A DNA stretch of 24,843 bases from Nemertoderma westbladi (Eukaryota > Xenacoelomorpha > Nemertodermatida > Nemertodermatidae), in assembly GCA_032718475.1 (NCBI GenBank), contig JAUCBJ010005645.1, positions 1-24,843 on the forward strand, written 5' to 3'. Position 1 is the stretch's first letter. Each line of letters opens with the position of its first letter. Of this stretch, positions 17,890 through 24,843 are shown piece after piece. The notes below the pieces were generated by a model. That model saw only the letters and a list, made by a program, of their open reading frames with translations, was not told the DNA's origin and did not search any database. The translations under genes and the position numbers were made by a program.

Positions 17890-18893
17890 TACTGTTTAAG
17901 CATTCTTTACAGCATTGTCAGTTCTGAGTTTCTCCCAGTCATAGTTGATTTGCTTGCTTGTCCTGGGTTTGCTGGCTCTCAAACTGAGTCTGATCTCTGC
18001 AGTCACAATTCTGTGGTCCGAACCAATTAGGTTGAACGAGCTGTATGCCTCGCAGTTGATCATGCTGTTTCTCCACTTTTTGTTTATAAGGATGTAATCC
18101 AGTTGTGCTTTGGTTCCATTAGGGCATTGAAAGGTCCATAGCTTCCCCTTGCTCTTTTCGAATGTGTTGTTTTTTGGTATCCATTCACATTCTTCCATTA
18201 GGTCTAAAAGTAAGTACCCATTTCTATTAGAACTGGTGTTATAGGTTAACCCTTGATGTCTTCTGGTCCAATTTGCGCATTCAGGTCACCAGCAATTACT
18301 TTAACATTGTGTTTCGGAATGTCCTTAATAAGTCCAGTCAATTCTTCATAAAACTTGACTGCTTGTTCTGGCTCTGAGGCATTGGTGGGACTGTAGCAAC
18401 ATATAACTGTTGTCTTGGGATTCCCTTCAAATGTTGCGATCATAACCCTGGAATTTATAGATTCGATGTTGTTTAGTGTCCTAAGTGCAAATGGGCTTAG
18501 CAGAATTCCTACTCCACCAATTGATGCATTGGCCGAGTTTCTTACTGCTGAGCTTGTTACTAACGTCCATCCATTTCCAATGTCATTGTACTTCATGGCA
18601 GTGTCTTCATGACAAATCCGATGTTCTTGGATGCAGATGATGTCGATGTTATATTCCATTGCCAGAGCGACCATGTCACCCTGTTTGGTAAGTGCTTTCA
18701 GCGTGCGTGTGTTCATTGTAGCAATCTTTAGTGTATTTTTACATTTCAACAGGTTGGTTATTCTTTCTTCTCTGTCTTCTATTCCAGTAGCCAATTTATC
18801 GACCCCAGCCTGGTGTACCACTGAGGGACGCGGTCCTTGTTGACCCGGGCGACGACCGAGCCGGTAGTTCTCCTGGAGGGTTCTCATACTCAT
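17890..18893 (-). pseudogene. LINE family A APE-type endonuclease, frameshifted
   Basis: The frame shows MNTRTLKAL, a CIQEHR motif, CCYSPTNASEPEQ, GDLNAQIG (18267-18290), QLDYIL (about 18089-18106) and the catalytic SDH signature (18013-18021). These are the expected order and residues of the endonuclease/exonuclease/phosphatase fold in LINEs. A one-base deletion near 18246 breaks the frame, shown by comparison with the copy at 4266-4512. A TAA at about 17897 ends the second frame. Upstream, a different frame (19032-18796) is open and may be the original N-terminus. Confidence 0.9.
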
Positions 18894-19227
18894 ATCTTTC
18901 AGTTGAGGGAGTAAACCGCTTGTGGTCGCAACTCCTACAAGCGTCTTCGCAGTAGGTCGCCGTTGGTTGATTACATTCCGCCGACCTTGTCAGCATGTCT
19001 AGCCGTTGGTTGATTACCTTCCGCCTATCCATGGCCTACAGCCCTGCTGCCGACTGTAGGGGTCCATTTGTTATACCCTGAACCAAGTGTTCCTCCTGGG
19101 TTAGGTTACCTAACACTGGTAGAGGAGCATACAGTATAGACAGGGCGGGGCGTGTATCATCTCTAATGCAGATGCGTATCAAGACTTTGCCTTCAATGGT
19201 GCCCTAGGCGCAATAGCCCTCAATGAC

Positions 19228-19276
19228 TTATTTAGTTGACGGGGCTAAACCAACCCACTCTTGATCAACTAAATAA
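19228..19276. repeat. Perfect 12-bp inverted repeat in the LINE leader
   Basis: TTATTTAGTTGA (19228-19239) and TCAACTAAATAA (19265-19276) are exact inverse complements around a 25-base loop. It lies in the 5' untranslated region of LINE family A, roughly 120 bases from its 5' end, and could be a leader hairpin or part of an older insertion. Confidence 0.8.
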
Positions 19277-19394
19277 TGAATAGGCTATGCTTATCGGGCC
19301 TGCCCTACTGGGCTGACAGCTACAGTACAGGTAGTACCTACCACATTACTGCCATAGTGGTAGCAGGATCTGGGGACCTCACCTGACCTCCCTG

Positions 19395-19411
19395 ATAAAA
19401 GATAGTTATAC
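19395..19411. repeat. LINE target-site duplication, right copy
   Basis: Exact copy of the 17 bases at 16359-16375; it marks the 5' end of the LINE insertion. Confidence 0.9.
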
Positions 19412-20376
19412 AGTTAGAATATCAAAAAAAATTTTATTATTATATGTTTCTTTTGAAAAATCAATGTAATTTAATTTCAATTTAAATTATTAATTATTGA
19501 GACCTCAAATAAAATATAATTCAATATATAATGGAATTTAATATTCCCATAAAGCTGCATGTTAGTTATTATTTCTGATAGCTTCTATTTTTGATTACTG
19601 GGAAGAACTTTAGCTATACGATTAAGTAGGTACTTATCTAGCTGACAATCAAATTAGCTGAAGCTGAGGTTAATATGCTAATACTTCTATTCACCACTAA
19701 GCTATACTAAATCTCAAAATAACACTTAAAATTATTTGTTAGAATCTTGACGTGTTTTACATATGATCGGTAATATGTTATGGAGGATTAATAATGAAAA
19801 AAATAACTGATTAAAAAATATGTTTCTTTTCACCAAAGTTTGGGGAAGAAAATAGGTTGGTTGACATATAATCTCTTGTTATTCGCATTGTTACTATTAT
19901 ATTTGCTTTCAATCCATTGGAATATAATTATTAGAAATATATAATAACATGATGATAAACAACATTATAAAATAATATCTTTTGGGTTATGATGTTCACA
20001 ATCATTGAGTTTTTGCTTGAGACTTTTGGTTCAGCCTACATAAAGTATGTTTGTAAGTTTGATAAAGAACCAGAAAATTCATCACTGAAGAACATGGATT
20101 CCAGCTACTGACTAGAAACTTTCGCAAAGAAACACTGCCTGTCCTTTAGCAATTATATACTTTGCAACAATTCACCAGTAATATTAACTCATAAAATATG
20201 TGATTTAGTCAGGAATAAAATAAAAGAAAGTCTAAAGCAAAATTATTGTCGTCATAAAATTGAAAACGTTCCCATCCCCTTTGTGAGATTCAAACCCATC
20301 ACCTCCATAGATTATGTTAACCGTACCACCAGATGTTGCACCACCACACCACAGCTGTACCATAACTACAACTCAC
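19412..20376. other. Intronic sequence without identified features
   Basis: AT-rich intron sequence between exon 3 and the LINE insertion. No coding frame, array or transposon end was recognised. Confidence 0.5.
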
Positions 20377-20560
20377 CATCTCTGCAACGGATCCTCACCG
20401 AGCATCATCTTCTCTTCGTTGTATTGAACTCTCTCCGACTCGTTCCCTTTCCTCCCTTTGCTGTCGTACTTCGGGTCGTAGCTACCCCGCCGATCTTCCG
20501 GCCTTCCCGATCCCAACCTGTCATCCCAACTGCGTCGTCGTTGTTCCTCCATTGATGTCG
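20377..20560 (-). CDS. Exon 3 of the disordered-protein gene
   Basis: The acceptor is TCATTTTTATTAG and the donor is AGATG before GTGAGT. It is 184 bases, phase 1 in and phase 2 out. It encodes SMEEQRRRSWDDRLGSGRPE followed by a charged D/R/K/G/Y-rich segment ending MMLGEDPLQR. RRRSW is a strong basophilic kinase consensus. The plus-strand ORF over the same bases is antisense and has no splice signals. Confidence 0.85.
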
Positions 20561-21349
20561 CTAATAAAAATGAATTTACTACAATGTATATTAAATTATC
20601 ACGAAAACAAATTGATATTGCCGGTTAGTATGATTAAGATTGAGTTAGGTATATATGTTACAATTTACCCTCAATGAAAGCGATTAAAATAAATTTGAGA
20701 AGGAATTCAAATACCCAAACATTCTCGTGCTTTATTACTTTACTACATAACGGGTGTCAACGTGTCAAGGTTAAACTATTGTCTGTCCCTGGGGTGGTCT
20801 ATAATCCAGTGATGTCAGATTTGTATTTTATCTTTTATTTAGTACTTTTTGTGTAGAAATAGTCTATTAACCTCTTCAATACATTTTTACATTAACTTTC
20901 AATTTATTGTTTTATTTATACGTTTTATACGTTTTATTGTATTTAATTTAAACGAGTCAAGTAAAAGCGTTTTGTTCTGTCTGATAATAAATTAGTGTGA
21001 GGGTAGTCCCGATGGTGTACGAGAAATTTTCTTGACAACTTCAAACTATAATTATTATGTTGTAATCATCTAATGAATTATAAAAGCTGTGAAATCTAAT
21101 TCCATGATTCATGCAAAATTTCATCAAAATCGTTAGCGCCGTTTTTGCTCTAGGTCAGTAGCCAGTAGCCAGTAGCCAGTAGCCAGTATTCAGTAGTCAG
21201 TAGTCAGTAGCCAGTAGCCAGTAGCCAGTAGTCAGTAGCCAGTAGTCAGTAGCTTTTTTTCTTACAGCAATCAAGTCTAACGACTTGCTAATTACATAAT
21301 GAATTATGTAATATAAATTTGATATTTATAAATAATATTTCCACCTCAC
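20561..21349. other. Intron 2-3 with a heptamer array and a possible transposon end
   Basis: The string GCAAAATTTCATCAAAATCG at about 21113-21132 resembles a motif commonly seen at ends of dispersed repeats in invertebrate genomes. It is followed within 25 bases by the CAGTAGC array. Otherwise nothing is recognisable; the short plus-strand ORF at 20674-20856 has no support. Confidence 0.4.
21156..21253. repeat. CAGTAGC heptamer array, 14 units
   Basis: Fourteen tandem 7-base units, mostly CAGTAGC with CAGTAGT and CAGTATT variants, fill exactly 98 bases. The array ends in a T run. The period is not a multiple of three and it is intronic. Confidence 0.95.
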
Positions 21350-21525
21350 CTGTTGGCACAGCTAGCAGACTGATCATGTTAGCTTTGGATCTGCTAGAAT
21401 TGCTTCCAGATATCTTCTGTTTACCATAGATTTTATCGGAATGTGTTTCAGCGCCACACGTCGCCTCCCTGAGACTGCTCCAATGGTCTTTGGGGGACTC
21501 CTCTTTAATTATAGGAATTACTCTT
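21350..21525 (-). CDS. Exon 2 of the disordered-protein gene
   Basis: The acceptor is TTTTTATGTTACAG and the donor is CCAACAG before GTGAGG, both close to consensus. It is 176 bases, phase 2 in and phase 1 out, and open throughout in that frame only by joining neighbours. It encodes RVIPIIKEESPKDHW, then a polar, Ser/Lys-rich stretch ending in a short hydrophobic MISLLAVPT. It is too short to appear as a long ORF but fits the phase chain on both sides. Confidence 0.85.
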
Positions 21526-21709
21526 CTGTAACATAAAAATACAAATATTTATTTAAGGTATAATCCGCTTCTAAATTATAATATTCTACCAGTATGTAAA
21601 CTGAATAAGTTTAATGAATTAATAAATCTCGCAGTTACTGTCTTTGGAAAGTATACTTGAGCATAGTGAACCATTATTTTCTTTATTAATTAAGTTATTA
21701 TCCACTAAC

Positions 21710-21973
21710 GATGATTGCCCATAATTCTCCAACTCCACTCGAGTGTTACTGCTTTCTGTCTGAGAGTCACACAACCTACTCCCGCCTCGAGACACCTTTC
21801 TAGTGGTCCCTCTTTCGGAGTCTATGTAGGATTCCATCTGGGCGTCGCTCGAATGTTGTGGTCGAGTAGCCCTTCTGGCTCTCTCAGCGTCCACATCGTG
21901 TCCGTAAGACGCTTCACTCGATCTACTGCGAGGGTGGAGTTCCATTCTGGGGTTGTTTCCTTGGTTACCACTC
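21710..21973 (-). CDS. Exon 1 found (first visible exon) of the disordered-protein gene
   Basis: The acceptor is AATTATTTCTTAG. The best donor is CAATCATC before GTTAGT, chosen because it is the one that gives phase 2 to match exon 2. It is 264 bases and starts in phase 2. The product is rich in R, S, E and N with no recognised domain. An ATG at 21945 (MELHPRSRS) could be a start if this is the first coding exon, but the frame is open back to a good acceptor, so more coding sequence upstream is likely. Confidence 0.7.
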
Positions 21974-22227
21974 CTAAGAAATAATTAATAATTGCTACTT
22001 AGGGAATGCCAATTATAAACGGTAATCATCTGAGGGTTCCTCTACCTTGTCTGTTACCTGTAAGACAGGGTAGGCGCCACACTTACTCCCAAAGGTGAAC
22101 ACTTTGTACCCACTTTCTTGATCCCCCCCCCCCCCCCTCCGCTGCGCTGACGGCGATCTCATCTGTAACTAGGGATACCGGTACCCTTACTCCTGCCGAA
22201 CTCCAGACGGGAATTAAAAAGAATGTA
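21974..22227. other. Flank of the first visible exon, with a C run
   Basis: It contains a C16-like run near 22124 and a short inverted repeat around the string CTTGTCTGTTACCTGTAAGA (about 22046-22065). A 12-base stretch at 22046-22057 is bounded by AG and GT on the minus strand and could be read as a micro-exon, but this is too short to support. Confidence 0.4.
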
Positions 22228-22455
22228 CAATACTAAAGCAAGTGCCTAAAAGGAAATCCCTGTTATGGAAAACAGGAGCTCTGAACAGACCATCATTGGA
22301 TGTTTGCAACCGGATACTGAAAAGGGAAAAGCCACCACCAATGTGGACTAAAAGTCAACTAAATCCACTCCCAAAGATAGGAGACTTCGGTATACTATAC
22401 CAACAAACTATATACAGGTACGGTACCCTCCAAAATATAGTGTACTGGATCGCCA
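22228..22455 (+). mobile_element. LINE family A fragment (RT N-terminal region), diverged
   Basis: The plus strand matches the inverse complement of about 17115-17330 of the LINE copy. The frame reads LLWKTGALNRPSLDVCNRIL and then KPPPMWTKSQLNPLPK, against VWKTGVLNRPLLNVCNRML and PPPIWTKGQLKLLPK in the larger copy. Homology becomes weak after the PTNY region. It is truncated at both ends and inverted relative to the other family A copies. Confidence 0.8.
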
Positions 22456-23384
22456 AATGTAAGATAAATTCAATAACAACCATCATGCATCCAGGTGAGA
22501 AAAAGATTTGTTTAAAATTTAGTTTTTTCATACATATTAAATTTAGTTGCATTAATCTTTCGCTAAATTAAAATTACGTTCTTCGCATAATAACACTGCC
22601 TTTAGTTGTGGGTAACGATAGCAGATTAATAGCAGATGCATAATTTTATTTAGTTGTCGACAATGAAATGTAGGCCTACAATAAACAGGCACAACGTGAA
22701 TTATTTTAGTAATAAGCAAACATACTGATACCAACAAGTACTGATGGATTAATACATTATATTACACATGCAGCATGTTATCAATTATGGGAGGATACCA
22801 GCTTCATTACTGGTTAATCAGGCTGAATTAATGCCGAGTTGGTTGCGGAAATTGGATGTCTCGACTATCTCATAAATTATAAAGCCTCATAAAGTTGCTT
22901 TATAATTCCCAATACTAATACATACATATAATCCCGCTGCTAAAGCTGCAGACATCACGTTCTACGGGCTGACGGGAATATTATAATATTTCAAATTTCG
23001 AACAAAATATTTTATTTCTCTCGGTATCTTGAATTAATTGATTTTCTTAGACAGAATTCCCTAAGTCGGAACCCATGCGGTGCCATAGAACACCCGACCC
23101 CAAGGAAATAATGTCACGTCCTTGACAGGAAATCATTGTCGGTAATTTCCATCCGAACCCAATGGAACCCAACGGATCAGCCATTGGGCTCCATCAGCCA
23201 TCAGCTTTAAAGAAACCATTAAATATATTGTGTGGGAGTTGGTGGGCGGAATAATAGATACAACATGGATGAACAAAAATGCTTAATCATCCTGAATTAT
23301 TCACAGCTTAATTTAATTATTCGTTTTGCACTACAGTGTTACTTTATAATTGTAATCACTCTATTCATACCACTACTATCCTAT
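22456..23384. other. Region without identified genes
   Basis: AT-rich sequence. Near 23168-23188 there is a short near-palindrome, CCCAACGG...CCATTGGG, repeated in part as CCCAATGG a few bases away. No exon with both splice signals and a phase compatible with the minus-strand gene was found. Confidence 0.45.
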
Positions 23385-23552
23385 CGGCATGCAGCATTGC
23401 AGCTGCATTATATATATTAAGAATGCTGTGACGGATTGTCAAAAAATTGCGCCGCCACAACTCCCTATCACCCTTGATATTTGCTAGATCATCCGCATCT
23501 TTAAGGCCTGTGTCCTTAAAGATACGTCTCAAGAAAGTCAAGGGCTGTCCAC
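23385..23552 (-). mobile_element. LINE family B 3' fragment, second copy
   Basis: The minus strand reads [20 protein letters not shown] and then DLANIKGDRELWRRNF, the same C-terminal block as 15162-15427 but without that copy's G-run insertion. Both copies share the 3' string GCATGCCGATAG. At its upstream end the homology stops at the start of the GGTGAT array. Confidence 0.75.
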
Positions 23553-23934
23553 GGTGATGGTATTGGTGACGGTGATGCTGATGGTAATGGTGACTGTGGT
23601 GGTAATGGTGACGTTGATGGTAATGGTAACTGTGATGGTAATGGTGATGCTGATTGTGATAGTAATGGTGAAGTTGATGATAATGGTGACTGTGAGGGTA
23701 ATGGTGACTGACTGTGATGGTAATGGTGACGGTGATGGTAATGGTGACGGTGATGGTAATGGTGACGTTGATGGTAAGGGTGACTGTGATGGTACTGGTG
23801 ACTGTGATGGTAATGGTGACGGTGATGGTAATGGTGACTGTGATGGTAATGGTGACTGTGATGGTAATGGTGACGGTGATGGTAATGGTGACGGTGATGC
23901 TGATGGTGACGGTGATGGTAATGGTGACTACTCT
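23553..23934. repeat. Hexamer-based array (GGTGAT / GGTAAT / GGTGAC)
   Basis: About 380 bases of 6-base units arranged mainly as the 18-base higher order GGTGACNGTGATGGTAAT. Variation increases toward the left. Because the period is a multiple of three it creates long plus-strand frames of DGNG or MVMVTV repeats; these have no start context or motif and are artefacts. Confidence 0.95.
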
Positions 23935-24843
23935 AATGAATAATTTCTTAATATTCTATATGAGAGTTATTATTAATAATTTACTTATTAATAATAAAAT
24001 AAGCGCTAATTTATTAATTATTGATGAGAATGATGGTGGGGAATCGCTCTTTTTAGGTATTTTAAACCAAGTAATGCCAGTTAAAGTGTCACCTCCATGG
24101 TTGTCTACATTCAAATATGTTTAACAAGTTCAATTGGTAACCATTTATTGATCAGCCAACATTTTCAGTCAAGGATTTATAATTTCAAATAGGTCTGTCT
24201 CACCATCTCAAGTGGAAATGAAGGTTATAGATTCGTCATAAATTGATCGTATCGCTACATTGACTTTATCAGGGATCGTATCACAATAATTTTGAACATG
24301 CGCATGGTCTACATTGCCATATGATAAAATTTGTAATTTATGGAAAACAATATTGGCTACCAGACAGGATTCACTCAATGGAATACATTGAATTTAATTA
24401 TCTTATTAACGTTATGAATTATTATGAATATCTTTTAACAAAATAGAAGATTTACATTCCGTATTATTTAATATTAAATGGCACTAAATTAACACAATGG
24501 GAAACATAATGGTGGGGGTTGGAATAGGATAACTATGTTGGTCTCCCTGTATCAACGGTAACGATTTATGTTATTAAGTAATATTTTAGACATATTTACT
24601 TGTAAAAAATTAAAATACATATTATTATTCGTTACAATCCTAAACAGTGGCGATTATACATCTTAGAGAATACATCCACGCGCAGAGTGTCTTCGATGTG
24701 ACGACAGTATGTAGGCCTACAGTATACAGTTACGAAAGATCAATCAATACTGAATGTTTCAACTAATGAACTTGCTACAGCTGCTCCACTCCCCTAATGG
24801 ACCAACCAACCACCAACATAAAGAAATATATAAATAATTGTGT
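23935..24843. other. Right end of the window, no identified features
   Basis: AT-rich sequence. I see no supported coding exon, array or transposon end up to the window edge. Confidence 0.45.

Larger units (their letters stand above)
16376..19394 (-). mobile_element. LINE family A, internally deleted copy with perfect TSD
   Basis: This is a non-LTR retrotransposon of the APE-endonuclease type. From its 5' end at 19394 it has about 360 bases of leader, a possible start at 19032, the endonuclease, a linker, parts of the reverse transcriptase and the C-terminal tail, ending in (TAG)n at 16376. Perfect 17-bp direct repeats bracket it, so both insertion ends are preserved. Within the leader, two copies of GCCGTTGGTTGATTAC lie about 50 bases apart. 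The central RT is missing. It lies in the intron between exons 3 and 4 of the minus-strand gene, in the same orientation. Motifs resemble families near RTE, Nimb or CR1, but I cannot assign a clade firmly. Confidence 0.9.

Noticed and set aside
20283-20555. Plus-strand ORF of 90 codons
   Set aside because: It is the antisense of exon 3, which has both splice sites and a matching phase on the minus strand.
22046-22057. A 12-base minus-strand micro-exon between AG and GT
   Set aside because: It is too short to support, and its phase cannot be tested without the upstream exon.
23554-24124. Plus-strand ORFs of DGNG and MVMVTV repeats
   Set aside because: They come from a hexamer-based array; no start context, motif or splice signals support them.

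Overview
This is animal nuclear DNA: AT-rich, intron-containing and full of degenerate transposable elements and tandem repeats. GT-AG exons, a tRNA-headed SINE, APE-type LINE fragments and a TTAA-flanked piggyBac-like element point to an invertebrate metazoan, plausibly marine; the species cannot be named from the sequence. No prokaryotic operon, rRNA or CRISPR array is present.

Two genes stand out. (1) On the plus strand, 1001-3017, there is an intronless gene, visibly richer in G+C than its flanks, in two overlapping frames. The 5' frame (156 aa) ends at a TTT-TGA junction. The 3' frame is open across that point in +1 register and runs 515 codons with three tandem zinc-knuckle-like motifs (one an exact CX2CX4HX4C) and a very basic C-terminus. 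It looks like a gag-like or domesticated gag protein, and the junction is a candidate programmed +1 frameshift or a single-base lesion. (2) On the minus strand, about 21973 down to 4205, I assembled a ten-exon gene by reading exons between AG acceptors and GT donors. The intron phases chain without a break (2/2, 2/1, 1/2, 2/0, 0/1, 1/2, 2/0, 0/0, 0/1, 1/stop). It encodes about 926 residues of a mostly disordered, Arg/Ser/Gly/Pro-rich protein with basic RRxS sites, a coding minisatellite, an acidic tail and a terminal PPxY motif. I do not recognise the family. Its 5' end is not found in the window. The two genes converge tail to tail about 1.2 kb apart.

The introns of the minus-strand gene hold most of the repeats. 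From low to high coordinate these are: a LINE endonuclease scrap beside the last acceptor; a 32-bp duplication; a SINE split by a piggyBac-like TTAA element, which itself carries five 163-bp units each centred on a GGTGCTAGCACC-type palindrome; a 23-bp minisatellite running into a splice donor; a tRNA-like sequence; a perfect 41-bp array; a foldback element with TA flanks around a perfect 9-bp array; a short relative of that foldback element inserted in a second LINE family; and a 3-kb internally deleted LINE copy with a perfect 17-bp target-site duplication.

The right end (21974-24843) has further LINE scraps of both families and a GGTGAT/GGTAAT/GGTGAC array but no exon I can support.
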